Shown in pieces: positions 8,650-16,263 of a DNA stretch of 35,575 bases (position 1 is the stretch's first letter; every line of letters starts with the position of its first letter). The stretch is from positions 1 to 35,575 of the forward strand of contig CAZQEZ010000033.1 in assembly GCA_964592475.1 (NCBI GenBank), in the 5' to 3' direction. The DNA is from CAZQEZ01 sp964592475. GTDB lineage: Bacteria > Bacteroidota > Bacteroidia > Cytophagales > Cyclobacteriaceae. The notes beneath the pieces were generated by a model. That model was given only the letters and a program-made list of their open reading frames with translations, searched no databases and had not been told where the DNA came from. A program made the position numbers and the translations under genes.

Positions 8650-9339
8650 ATGAGCAGCAAGCAGCACTATAAAGTGCTTGTGGTAGACGACGAGGAGGAC
8701 ATTCTCGAACTGTTGAAATATAATTTAGCCAAGGAGGGCTTCGAAGTAAAGACAGTAAATAGTGGCCGAAAAGCTGTTGAAACTGCCAAAACCTTTCTAC
8801 CCGACCTGGTATTACTCGATATTATGATGCCCAATCAGGATGGAGTAGAAACCTGCCGTCAAATGAGGGATATGCCAGAACTTGCCAGTACTTTCATTTT
8901 GTTCCTTACTGCTAGGTCAGAAGAATACAGTGAAGTGGCAGCATTTGATGTGGGGGCAGACGATTATATAACCAAGCCTATTAAACCAAGGGCATTAATG
9001 AGCCGTATCAATGCTTTCTTCCGCAGAGAATCAAAAAAGAAAAAGGATAAATCTAAAATAAGTATTGGCAAATTGATCATTGATAAATCAAGCTATACAG
9101 TAGCCGTAGACGGTCGCGAAATAAGCTTGCCCAAAAAAGAATTTGAGTTGCTTTATTTTTTAGCTCAAAATCCAAACAAGGTTTTTAGTCGGGATGATTT
9201 ATTGCAAAATATTTGGGGATCCGACGTTTATGTATTGGCGCGTACTGTAGATGTTCATATTAGAAAAGTAAGAGAAAAAATAGGCGACGGATTTATTTCT
9301 ACCATCAAAGGGGTAGGATATAAGTTTGATTTGTTGTAG
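8650..9339 (+). CDS. OmpR/PhoB-family response regulator
   Basis: A 229-residue two-domain regulator from the ATG at 8650 (MSSKQHYKVL). An in-frame ATG at 8551 would add 33 hydrophobic residues not expected before a receiver domain and would overlap the candidate promoter. The receiver domain (about 7-122) has the acidic pair D13-D14, phospho-acceptor D57 in LVLLDIMMPNQDG, T88 in FLTAR and K110 in DDYITKPIKP. The C-terminal winged helix (about 133-229) reads EISLPKKEFELLYFLAQNPN, then VFSRDDLLQNIWG, then RTVDVHIRKVREKIG, ending TIKGVGYKFD, a PhoB-like DNA-binding domain. It is followed 43 bases later by the histidine kinase, its presumed partner. Relatives are often annotated as phosphate regulators, but the signal here is unknown. 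Confidence 0.93.
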   Translation: MSSKQHYKVLVVDDEEDILELLKYNLAKEGFEVKTVNSGRKAVETAKTFLPDLVLLDIMMPNQDGVETCRQMRDMPELASTFILFLTARSEEYSEVAAFDVGADDYITKPIKPRALMSRINAFFRRESKKKKDKSKISIGKLIIDKSSYTVAVDGREISLPKKEFELLYFLAQNPNKVFSRDDLLQNIWGSDVYVLARTVDVHIRKVREKIGDGFISTIKGVGYKFDLL

Positions 9340-9382
9340 TATTAATTGTTGTTTTTCTAAATTAACATCTAAATAAATAAAT

Positions 9383-10435
9383 TTGAATTCAAGAGGGGTC
9401 GCGTTTCTTTTAGCTGTATCAATTGCCGGTGTAACTACAGCTTTTTTAACCTTGATCGAAGGAGTACCTACTACCGCCTTGGTTGTTGCTTTTTTACTTT
9501 CCTTTTCTTCAGCGTATATTTTAATTAACGTGGCACTGGAGTTCTTCATTTTCAAAGAAATTAATAAAATTTACCAGATGCTGGAAAATCTTAAAACCGA
9601 GGACTTCTCGTTTATAGCTTCCGGCAAAAAGAAATCAAATAATCCATTCAAACGTATTAATGAGGAAATTTATTCTTATGCAGCAATTAAGCAAAGGGAA
9701 ATTGATGAATTAAAGAAGCTCGAAGCCTTTCGTCGCGAATTTTTGGCTGATGTATCTCATGAATTAAAAACACCCATTTTTGCAGCTCAGGGTTATGTAC
9801 TCACTTTGCTTGACGGCGCGGTGAAAGATAAAAGCGTTAGGAATAAATTTCTTAAAAAAGCAGCTAAAAGCTTGGAGGGCCTTGAAACTTTACTGGAAGA
9901 CTTGCTTACAATCAGTCAAATGGAGACCGGGCAAATTAAAATGAATTTTGAGTATTTTGATATTACGGGAATAGCCCATGAGGTAATTGAGCAATTTGAA
10001 AGCCGTGCAGAAAAACATGATTTAAAGTTAGAGCTCGTTGATGAAGAGCCAATAATGGTTTACGGGGATTCGCAGCGTATTTTTCAAGTTATGATAAACC
10101 TGGTTAGCAATGCCATAAAATACACGCCCAACAAAGGTAAAATAAAGGTCTATTTTGAAAGCCATAAAAATGATTTAACAGTTTTTGTGAATGATACCGG
10201 AATTGGTATTCCTCCTGATGATTTAAAGCGTATCTTTGAGAGATTTTACCGGGTAGAAAAGAGCCGTTCAAAAGCCAGTGGTGGAACAGGGTTGGGCCTT
10301 GCCATTGTAAAACATATTTTGGAAGCCCATAACACTAAAGTAAGTGTGACAAGTACCATGGGTAAAGGCTCTACATTTAGTTTCAAGTTGAATAAAGCCG
10401 AGGAGCAAGATACTCCTTCTGCTATCGAAGCATAA
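9383..10435 (+). CDS. PhoR-like sensor histidine kinase with TTG start
   Basis: A 350-residue membrane kinase. The reading frame starts at a TTG (9383): an in-frame stop lies at 9374 and the next Met is residue 66, beyond the membrane segments, so a non-ATG start is required. Two hydrophobic segments (about 6-26 and 30-57) flank almost no periplasmic loop, so it probably senses within the membrane or via partners. The cytoplasmic part has the dimerisation H-box FLADVSHELKTP with H126, N-box INLVSNAIKYTPN with N243, G1 box DTGIG (271-275), F-box IFERFYR and G2 box GTGLGLA (301-307). All catalytic boxes are intact. It would phosphorylate the response regulator encoded just upstream. Confidence 0.92.
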   Translation: MNSRGVAFLLAVSIAGVTTAFLTLIEGVPTTALVVAFLLSFSSAYILINVALEFFIFKEINKIYQMLENLKTEDFSFIASGKKKSNNPFKRINEEIYSYAAIKQREIDELKKLEAFRREFLADVSHELKTPIFAAQGYVLTLLDGAVKDKSVRNKFLKKAAKSLEGLETLLEDLLTISQMETGQIKMNFEYFDITGIAHEVIEQFESRAEKHDLKLELVDEEPIMVYGDSQRIFQVMINLVSNAIKYTPNKGKIKVYFESHKNDLTVFVNDTGIGIPPDDLKRIFERFYRVEKSRSKASGGTGLGLAIVKHILEAHNTKVSVTSTMGKGSTFSFKLNKAEEQDTPSAIEA

Positions 10436-10473
10436 TTTTTTTTGGACATAATTATCAAGCAGTAAATCAATAT

Positions 10474-11187
10474 ATGGCCTCTTACAATTTTAAAGAATTT
10501 ATTGTTTATGAAGACGAAAATTATTTAGTAATAAATAAACCAAGTGGTATAGCGTCATTGCAGGACAGAAATGATCGTTACAATATTTTAAACTTGAGCA
10601 AAGAATATGCCTTCTCCGTTCAACTCTGCCATAGGCTCGATAAAGAAACTTCTGGCACATTAGCAATAGCCAAAAATGAAGAGGCATACCGTCATCTATC
10701 TATTCAATTTGAAAACAGGAAAGTAGGCAAAGTTTATCATACCGTTGTAGATGGCATTCATGATTTCAGCAATAAAAAAATAGATTTGCCACTATCTGTG
10801 GTGGGTAGTGGAAAAGTAAGTGTGGATAAAAAGAAAGGTAAAAAAGCGATAACTATCGCTGATAAGCTGCAAGCTTTCAGGTGGCATACTTTAGTTAAAT
10901 GTAAAATATTAACAGGTCGGATGCATCAGATAAGGGTGCATATGGCAGCCACGGGAGCGCCTATTGTAGGCGATGAGCAGTATGGCGGAAAGCCGGTATT
11001 TCTATCCAGCTTTAAAAAACATTTTAATTTGGGCAAATATGAAGACGAGCGACCTATCATGCAAAGAGTGGCTCTACACGCTTTCCAATTGGAATTTACT
11101 TCTTTAGATGATAAGATAATTCAAGTAGAAGCTCCTTACCCAAAGGATTTCGCGGTTTTGTTAAAACAACTGAAGCGATATTGTTAA
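10474..11187 (+). CDS. RluA-family RNA pseudouridine synthase
   Basis: A 237-residue enzyme with the RluA signature HRLDKETSG, in which D56 is the catalytic aspartate that attacks uridine. The start of the domain reads YLVINKPSGIASLQD, and the second half has LTGRMHQIRVHMAATGAPIVGDEQYG, the conserved Arg-containing motif III. It lacks an N-terminal S4 RNA-binding domain, as in the short RluA/RluC-like forms. It converts uridine to pseudouridine in rRNA or tRNA; the exact site cannot be read from sequence. It lies 38 bases after the kinase gene, on the same strand, and before the ribosomal protein promoter. Confidence 0.9.
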   Translation: MASYNFKEFIVYEDENYLVINKPSGIASLQDRNDRYNILNLSKEYAFSVQLCHRLDKETSGTLAIAKNEEAYRHLSIQFENRKVGKVYHTVVDGIHDFSNKKIDLPLSVVGSGKVSVDKKKGKKAITIADKLQAFRWHTLVKCKILTGRMHQIRVHMAATGAPIVGDEQYGGKPVFLSSFKKHFNLGKYEDERPIMQRVALHAFQLEFTSLDDKIIQVEAPYPKDFAVLLKQLKRYC

Positions 11188-11213
11188 AATCAAGGAAAAT
11201 ATTTAGAATAAAA

Positions 11214-11244
11214 TTTGATTTAGCTAAAATAACTTCTATCTTTG
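11214..11244 (+). promoter_or_regulatory. Bacteroidota-type promoter of the rplM-rpsI-rpsB(-tsf) operon
   Basis: A -33 TTTG (11214-11217) is followed after exactly 19 bases by -7 TATCTTTG (11237-11244). This is a full match to the TTTG-N19-21-TAnnTTTG promoter of the Bacteroidota primary sigma factor. Transcription would start a few bases downstream, leaving a leader of roughly 45 bases before the rplM GTG. It is the clearest promoter in the window. Confidence 0.75.
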
Positions 11245-11297
11245 TGCTCCTTTTTGAGGGAGTAGTATAGTATAAAAGACAAAAATAAAATATAAAA

Positions 11298-11741
11298 GTG
11301 GATAGTTTAAGTTATAAAACACTTTCTGTAAGTAAAACCTCAGTTGATAAAGACTGGTATATTATTGATGCTGAATCAATGATACTGGGAAGATTGGCTA
11401 CAAAAATTGCAACGGTTATAAGGGGTAAACACAAGCCAAGTTTTACTCCTCATGTTGACTGCGGTGATAATGTGATTGTAATAAACGCTGATAAAATTCG
11501 CTTAACAGGAAATAAATGGAATGATAAAGAGTATGTTTATCATACAGGATATCCTGGCGGTCAGCGATTTTTGTCTCCTCGTCAAATGATGCAAAAAGGT
11601 GGGCATAGAATGGTAGAGAAAGCTATAAAAGGAATGTTGCCAAAAAATAAACTGGGCAGGCAAATGTTTAAAAACCTTTATGTATATGCAGGTACAGAAC
11701 ATCCACACGAAGCTCAACAACCTAAAGATTTAAAATTTTAA
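11298..11741 (+). CDS. rplM: 50S ribosomal protein L13 (GTG start)
   Basis: A 147-residue ribosomal protein recognised by WYIIDAESMILGRLATKIA near the start, the core VIVINADKIRLTGNKW and YHTGYPGGQR, and GMLPKNKLGRQMFKNLYVYAGTEHPHEAQQP at the end. L13 is an early 23S rRNA-binding assembly protein of the large subunit. The start is a GTG at 11298; the next Met is well inside the conserved region, so the GTG is needed for a full-length N-terminus. The gene is first in an L13-S9-S2-EF-Ts order found in many Bacteroidota. Confidence 0.96.
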   Translation: MDSLSYKTLSVSKTSVDKDWYIIDAESMILGRLATKIATVIRGKHKPSFTPHVDCGDNVIVINADKIRLTGNKWNDKEYVYHTGYPGGQRFLSPRQMMQKGGHRMVEKAIKGMLPKNKLGRQMFKNLYVYAGTEHPHEAQQPKDLKF

Positions 11742-11752
11742 GCATAGATTGA

Positions 11753-12151
11753 ATGGAACCGAATAAAGGAAGTCTAAAAAATATAGGAAGACGAAAAACA
11801 TCAATTGCCAGGATTTACATGAAACCTGGAAATGGCACCCTCATAATAAACAATAAAGATGTAACAGATTATTTCCCTTCCGAAATTTTACAAACTATTG
11901 TAAAACAACCATTGGCTACTGTTAATGTAGAATCAGAATATGATTTTAACATCAATGTTACCGGTGGAGGTTTTAAAGGTCAGGCGGAGGCTATTCGACT
12001 GGCAATTGCCCGCGGATTAAGTAAAGAAAACCCTGATTTTCGGCCTCCATTAAAAAAAGAAGGGTTTCTTACCAGAGATCCAAGAATGGTAGAGCGTAAA
12101 AAATACGGAAAAAGGAAAGCAAGAAGAAGATTCCAATTCAGTAAACGATAA
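11753..12151 (+). CDS. rpsI: 30S ribosomal protein S9
   Basis: A 132-residue protein with the S9 hallmarks: NIGRRKTSIARIYMKPGNG at the start, VNVTGGG-like INVTGGGFKGQAEAIRLAIARGL in the middle, and the basic tail RKKYGKRKARRRFQFSKR that ends in the Lys-Arg reaching the ribosomal P site. It begins 11 bases after rplM, the almost universal L13-S9 pairing, and is co-transcribed with it. Confidence 0.97.
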   Translation: MEPNKGSLKNIGRRKTSIARIYMKPGNGTLIINNKDVTDYFPSEILQTIVKQPLATVNVESEYDFNINVTGGGFKGQAEAIRLAIARGLSKENPDFRPPLKKEGFLTRDPRMVERKKYGKRKARRRFQFSKR

Positions 12152-12178
12152 TTTAGAGCAGGTAAAAGTATTTTGTTG

Positions 12179-12979
12179 ATGGACAAACTTGAATATAAAG
12201 ATTTATTAGACGCAGGTGTACATTTTGGGCACCTTACCCGAAAGTGGAATCCTAAAATGGCTCCCTATATTTTTATGGAGCGTAATGGAATTCACGTTAT
12301 AGACCTTAATAAAACGCTTGCCTTGTTGGGAGATGCTCAGCAAGCAATGAAAAATATTATTAAGTCAGGCAGAAAAATTATGTTTGTAGCTACTAAAAAG
12401 CAAGCTAAAGATATAGTTGCTGAAGAAGCACGCAGGCTTAACATGCCGTATGTAACTGAAAGATGGTTAGGCGGTATGCTAACCAATTTTTCTACTATCA
12501 GGAAATCCTTGAAAAAAATGTCCGGCATTGAAAAAATGATGAAGGATGAAGCTTATGCTAATTTGGCAAAGCGAGAAAGGCTAATGGTAAGTAGAGAAAA
12601 GGATAAACTAAATAAAGTGCTTGGTGGTATTTCTGATCTTACCAGGCTTCCTGCTGCTATGTTTGTAGTTGATATTAAACGAGAGCACATTGCAGTCAAT
12701 GAAGCTATAAAGTTAAATATACCAGTGTTTGCTATTGTAGATACAAACTCTGACCCTACTTTAGTTGACTACCCTGTGCCTGCAAATGACGATGCCTTTA
12801 AATCAATATCGATCATAACCAAGTCAATAGGTAAGGCAATAGAGGAAGCTTTGATGGAAAGAAAGCAGGAAAAAGATGATGCAAAGCTAAAGGAGGAAGA
12901 AAAGAAAAAGAAAAGTGAAGACGAAGGTAAAGAGCAAGAAAAAGTTGGGGTAGAAGAGGGAAATAGCGCAGAAAAATAA
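12179..12979 (+). CDS. rpsB: 30S ribosomal protein S2
   Basis: A 266-residue protein starting at the ATG at 12179 (MDKLEYKDLLDAGVHFGHLT). Two TTG codons just upstream in frame could be used but are less likely. The S2 core is complete: KWNPKMAPYIFMERNGIHVIDL, FVATKKQAKDIV, YVTERWLGGMLTNFSTI, PAAMFVVDIKREHIAVNEA, IPVFAIVDTNSDP and DYPVPANDDAFKSI. The last about 40 residues are a Lys/Glu-rich tail, longer than in E. coli and probably disordered. S2 joins the small subunit late and binds S1. It lies 27 bases after rpsI and is followed by a terminator-like hairpin before tsf. Confidence 0.97.
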   Translation: MDKLEYKDLLDAGVHFGHLTRKWNPKMAPYIFMERNGIHVIDLNKTLALLGDAQQAMKNIIKSGRKIMFVATKKQAKDIVAEEARRLNMPYVTERWLGGMLTNFSTIRKSLKKMSGIEKMMKDEAYANLAKRERLMVSREKDKLNKVLGGISDLTRLPAAMFVVDIKREHIAVNEAIKLNIPVFAIVDTNSDPTLVDYPVPANDDAFKSISIITKSIGKAIEEALMERKQEKDDAKLKEEEKKKKSEDEGKEQEKVGVEEGNSAEK

Positions 12980-13001
12980 CAAATTAATTTATCTTGGTAT
13001 G

Positions 13002-13047
13002 AAAAATTGAACATTGAGGTAATCTACATCGATGTTCAATTTTTTTT
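13002..13047 (+). terminator. Intrinsic terminator/attenuator between rpsB and tsf
   Basis: AAAAATTGAACAT (13002-13014) is perfectly complementary to ATGTTCAATTTTT (13032-13044); a G-U wobble and two more pairs close a 16-pair stem around an 11-base loop. The 3' arm runs into an eight-T stretch ending at 13047. This has the form of a rho-independent terminator, 22 bases after the rpsB stop. No clear TAnnTTTG promoter follows before tsf, so partial read-through is likely. Confidence 0.8.
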
Positions 13048-13084
13048 GTATAAAGCATTTTTAAAAATTTAAAAATAGATAATT

Positions 13085-13918
13085 ATGGCAATTTCCGCAC
13101 AAGACGTAAATAAATTAAGAAAAATGACTGGGGCTGGCATGATGGATTGCAAGAAAGCCCTGACTGAAGCCGATGGCGATTTTGACAAAGCAGTTGAAAT
13201 ATTGCGCAAGAAAGGTCAAAAAGTATCAGCTTCAAGATCGGACCGAGAAACTAATGAAGGTGCCGTATTTGTGAGAACAAACAGTGATAATTCTGAAGGA
13301 ATGATTATCTCCTTGGAATGTGAAACTGATTTTGTAGCAAAAAATGAGGAGTTTCAGAAAACTGGTGAGCAAATATTAGATATTGCGTTTAAAACTAAGC
13401 CTGCTGATGTAGAAGCATTGAAAAAGGAAAAGTTTGATGACATTACTGTAGGAGAAAAGATAATTGAGATGGTGGGTAAGATAGGAGAAAAAATTGAAAT
13501 TGGAACCTATGAAGTACTAAGCGGTGAGCAGGTAGTTGCTTATATACACTCGGGTAGCCGACTAGGTGTATTGGTGGCCCTTGAAAATACAGATGGTAAA
13601 GATGTCAGTGACGCTGGTAAAGATGTAGCCATGCAAATTGCAGCCATGAATCCTGTTGCTTTAGACAAAGATGGCGTAGATCAATCGGTAATAGATAGAG
13701 AGATAGAAATAGGTAAAGATCAAGCAAGAGCCGAAGGCAAACCTGAAGCAATGTTGGAAAAAATTGCTACTGGTAAGTTAAACAAGTTTTTTAAAGAAAA
13801 TACGCTACTTAATCAACCATTTGTAAAAGATAATTCGCAGACTATTACTACTTACTTGGGTTCAGTTGTTCCTAAGTTGACCGTGAGTGGTTTTAAAAGA
13901 GTTTCAGTTACTGCTTAA
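13085..13918 (+). CDS. tsf: Translation elongation factor Ts
   Basis: A 277-residue EF-Ts, the guanine-nucleotide exchange factor that regenerates EF-Tu-GTP. The N-terminal UBA-like part reads ISAQDVNKLRKMTGAGMMDCKKALTEADGDFDKAVEILRKKG, followed by the TDFVAKN motif in LECETDFVAKNEEF, which inserts near the EF-Tu Mg site. The dimerisation core contains HSGSRLGVLVALE and AMQIAAMNPVALD. Length and motifs are typical. It follows rpsB as in nearly all bacteria, but a terminator hairpin intervenes, so its level may be set by read-through or an unrecognised promoter. A strong terminator follows it. Confidence 0.97.
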   Translation: MAISAQDVNKLRKMTGAGMMDCKKALTEADGDFDKAVEILRKKGQKVSASRSDRETNEGAVFVRTNSDNSEGMIISLECETDFVAKNEEFQKTGEQILDIAFKTKPADVEALKKEKFDDITVGEKIIEMVGKIGEKIEIGTYEVLSGEQVVAYIHSGSRLGVLVALENTDGKDVSDAGKDVAMQIAAMNPVALDKDGVDQSVIDREIEIGKDQARAEGKPEAMLEKIATGKLNKFFKENTLLNQPFVKDNSQTITTYLGSVVPKLTVSGFKRVSVTA

Positions 13919-13936
13919 AATAAAGTTGATTGTTAT

Positions 13937-13979
13937 AAGAGAATAGTGTGTAGCATAGATACTTCTATTCTCTTTTTTT
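13937..13979 (+). terminator. Rho-independent terminator after tsf
   Basis: AAGAGAATAG (13937-13946) pairs perfectly with CTATTCTCTT (13965-13974) across an 18-base loop, and the 3' arm continues into a run of Ts to 13979. It lies 19 bases after the tsf stop and ends the ribosomal operon. Confidence 0.8.
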
Positions 13980-13986
13980 ATTTTTG
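13979..13986 (+). promoter_or_regulatory. Candidate -7 element for pepE-K+ channel operon
   Basis: TATTTTTG matches TAnnTTTG and follows immediately on the T-run of the tsf terminator, 20 bases before the pepE ATG. No good -33 TTTG is present, so it is weakly supported. Confidence 0.35.
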
Positions 13987-14006
13987 TAACAAGACATTTT
14001 TTGCTT

Positions 14007-14726
14007 ATGTTACATTTATTATTACTTAGTAATTCGACTAATCTTCGTCAGTCTTATTTTAGATGGGCACTACCTCATGTTGCTGATTTTTTACCAGCCT
14101 CTGTGGATAATATTATTTTCATTCCTTATGCCGCGGTAGCCTTTGACTATGATAATTATGAAGCCAAAGTAAATAAAGCCTGGCAACAAATAAATAAACA
14201 GGTTAAAAGTATTCATAATTTTCAAAACCCACACGAAGCTATTGAAAATGCCGGCGCCATCGTGGTAGGTGGAGGCAATACCTGGCAATTAATTCACATG
14301 CTTTATGAAAATGATTTGCTAACAGTCATTCGAAATAAAGTAAACAATGGCACACCCTATATTGGTTGGAGTGCGGGAAGCAATATTGCTTGCCCATCTA
14401 TTAAAACTACCAATGACATGCCCGTAATAGCACCTGTTTCATTTCTGGCTTTACAATTAGTCCCATTTCAAATTAATCCTCATTATACAGAAGATTTAAT
14501 TCCTAATCATGGAGGGGAAACTCGGGCACAGAGAATTGAAGAATACATTCTGATTAATCCCAATACTTATGTGGTAGGATTACCGGAAGGTTGCTTATTA
14601 CGTATTGATAATGAAAATATTTCCTGGATTGGCGATAAAAATGGGAAGTTGTTTTTAAAAGATGAGCCAGCCAAGGCCATTTCCGGAAAAGATGATCTGC
14701 AATTTTTACTAAAGCCACTGCAATGA
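14007..14726 (+). CDS. pepE: Peptidase E-like dipeptidase (family S51)
   Basis: A 239-residue cytoplasmic peptidase from the ATG at 14007; an in-frame TTG two codons earlier is less likely. The catalytic triad can be placed: the nucleophile elbow GWSAGSN with S122, Asp near residue 137 (TTNDMPV) and His 159 (FQINPHYTED). Spacing matches E. coli PepE (S120, D135, H157). VVGGGNTWQL is the conserved glycine-rich loop. PepE cleaves dipeptides with N-terminal Asp, freeing aspartate from peptide breakdown. The stop overlaps the start of the K+ channel gene (ATGA), indicating a two-gene operon whose physiological link is not obvious. Confidence 0.9.
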   Translation: MLHLLLLSNSTNLRQSYFRWALPHVADFLPASVDNIIFIPYAAVAFDYDNYEAKVNKAWQQINKQVKSIHNFQNPHEAIENAGAIVVGGGNTWQLIHMLYENDLLTVIRNKVNNGTPYIGWSAGSNIACPSIKTTNDMPVIAPVSFLALQLVPFQINPHYTEDLIPNHGGETRAQRIEEYILINPNTYVVGLPEGCLLRIDNENISWIGDKNGKLFLKDEPAKAISGKDDLQFLLKPLQ

Positions 14727-15772
14727 AATTCTGGAAATTACTTTTATGGATTGCTGGTATAATTACATTAAGTATCTTTTTAAATTTGCTTCTGGTAAAA
14801 TGTGAAACTGCGGCCGACGGTTCTATAACTTCTTTTAGCAATGCGATATGGTATATGATTGTAACGCTTACTACAGTAGGTTATGGCGATTACTACCCGG
14901 TTTCGACTACGGGAAGAGTTATTGGCTATATTTACGTGCTGGCTAGCTTAGGTATTATTGGTTTATTATTTAGTACTATTTCTAATAAAATTATATCAAT
15001 GCAAGAAGAAAAAAAGATGGGATTTCATGGAACAAGCTATGAAAACCATATCATCATATTAGGCTGGGGCGAGTTTTCAAAACTGGTAGCAGATGAAATA
15101 AGCCATACTCAAAAGAAAATGGCTATCATTACTGATAAGAAGGATGATATTGATTTGATTTATGAAAAATATGGGAAAACCAACATATTTGTTCTGTTTT
15201 CAGAATTGCATAATTTTGAATCCTTGAGTAAAGTAAACACTGCTAAAGCATCAGTCGCTTTTATTGGACTTCCCAATGACTCTGATGCACTACTTTATGT
15301 ACTTGACTTCAAAAAAAAATATCCCAAACCTGACATTGTAGTTTCATTGCAAAAGCCACAATTGAAAGACACTTTTAGAACGGCTGGAGTAACTTATGTA
15401 ATTGCCCGCAATGAAATAGCCTCTAAGCTTGTAGCCAGCTATATTTTTGAACCAGACGTGGCCGATCTTAATATTGACTTGATAAGTACTTCGCGTAGTG
15501 AAACCGAGTATGATATACAAGAATATTGTGTTTTGGAGAAGAATCCCTATAACGGAAGCAATTACTTAGACGCGTTTTACGCGATCAAAAAAGATTATGA
15601 CTGCGTATTAATAGGTTTGACGAAATTTGAAAATGGAAACAGAAAAATTCTTACCAATCCTGAAGGAAATACACCGATACATGAGGGAGACTACTTGATG
15701 CTAATGGGAAATGGTATTGCTAAAACAAAAATTAAATCTGCTTTTTCTGTTGAAGAAGGCCGCCAAAAATAA
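14723..15772 (+). CDS. K+ channel with RCK (TrkA-N/TrkA-C) domains
   Basis: A 349-residue two-helix channel. The first membrane helix is about 5-25, a pore loop carries the K+ selectivity filter TVGYGD (51-56), and the second helix is about 65-90. From about 107 a Rossmann-like RCK domain follows (NHIIILGWGEFSKLVADEI), and from about 250 a TrkA-C-type domain (EYCVLEKNPYNGSNYL, then NTPIHEGDYLMLMGNG). This is MthK-like architecture, in which a ring of RCK domains gates the pore in response to Ca2+ or nucleotides. The usual GxGxxG loop is altered to GWGEFS, so ligand preference may differ. It overlaps pepE by four bases. Confidence 0.9.
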   Translation: MKFWKLLLWIAGIITLSIFLNLLLVKCETAADGSITSFSNAIWYMIVTLTTVGYGDYYPVSTTGRVIGYIYVLASLGIIGLLFSTISNKIISMQEEKKMGFHGTSYENHIIILGWGEFSKLVADEISHTQKKMAIITDKKDDIDLIYEKYGKTNIFVLFSELHNFESLSKVNTAKASVAFIGLPNDSDALLYVLDFKKKYPKPDIVVSLQKPQLKDTFRTAGVTYVIARNEIASKLVASYIFEPDVADLNIDLISTSRSETEYDIQEYCVLEKNPYNGSNYLDAFYAIKKDYDCVLIGLTKFENGNRKILTNPEGNTPIHEGDYLMLMGNGIAKTKIKSAFSVEEGRQK

Positions 15773-15786
15773 ATATAAACTACAGC

Positions 15787-16263
15787 TTACTCGTCTACTT
15801 TGCTTACTTTTATTCCAAAGCTAACTACCCCCGGTAAAGAGTCTAATCGCATGTATTGCTGAAGTTGCAATTGGAATTGGCCTTGATGTAGGAATTCGTA
15901 GTTGATAAGCAAAGGAAACTGATGAGAAAAAATCCCTCCTATGCCATCTCCAAGCGGTTCTCCCGTTTTTTCTGCAAACAAGTTGTTATTTACAAGTTCC
16001 TCGGCTATTACATTTCCACTGGAGTCAGATAAGTTATAGTTTATGTAAATATTGTGAAAAGGGTAATCCGGAGTGTTGCGGATATTAAAATAAAGATTGT
16101 AAATGGCTGTAGAATCTTCTATGCGAAAAACAAATTCTCCTACAGAATCAGCACGCCATACACGATTTTCGAAATCAATATTCTCTTCATAAATTCTATT
16201 ACCACCACAGGATACTAATAATATTCCGGATAGGAAGAGCACGAGAGCATTATATTTTATCAT
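15787..16263 (-). CDS. gldH: Gliding-motility lipoprotein GldH
   Basis: A 158-residue lipoprotein: the signal peptide ends in a lipobox (LLVSCGG) with the modified Cys at about residue 19. The rest is beta-rich, with NIRNTPDYPFHNIYINYNL, GEPLGDGIGGIFSHQFPLL and a C-terminal LDSLPGVVSFGIKV, the pattern of GldH. In Flavobacterium johnsoniae, GldH is one of the lipoproteins required for gliding and is associated with type IX secretion. It overlaps ricT by four bases, a gene order conserved in Bacteroidota. Presence of gldH alone does not prove gliding, since non-gliding members also carry it. Confidence 0.85.
   Translation of the reverse strand: MIKYNALVLFLSGILLVSCGGNRIYEENIDFENRVWRADSVGEFVFRIEDSTAIYNLYFNIRNTPDYPFHNIYINYNLSDSSGNVIAEELVNNNLFAEKTGEPLGDGIGGIFSHQFPLLINYEFLHQGQFQLQLQQYMRLDSLPGVVSFGIKVSKVDE

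Noticed and set aside
10415..10442. Possible terminator after the histidine kinase (TGCT/AGCA before a T-run)
   Set aside because: A four-pair stem is too short, despite the eight Ts that follow, and the next gene is in the same direction.
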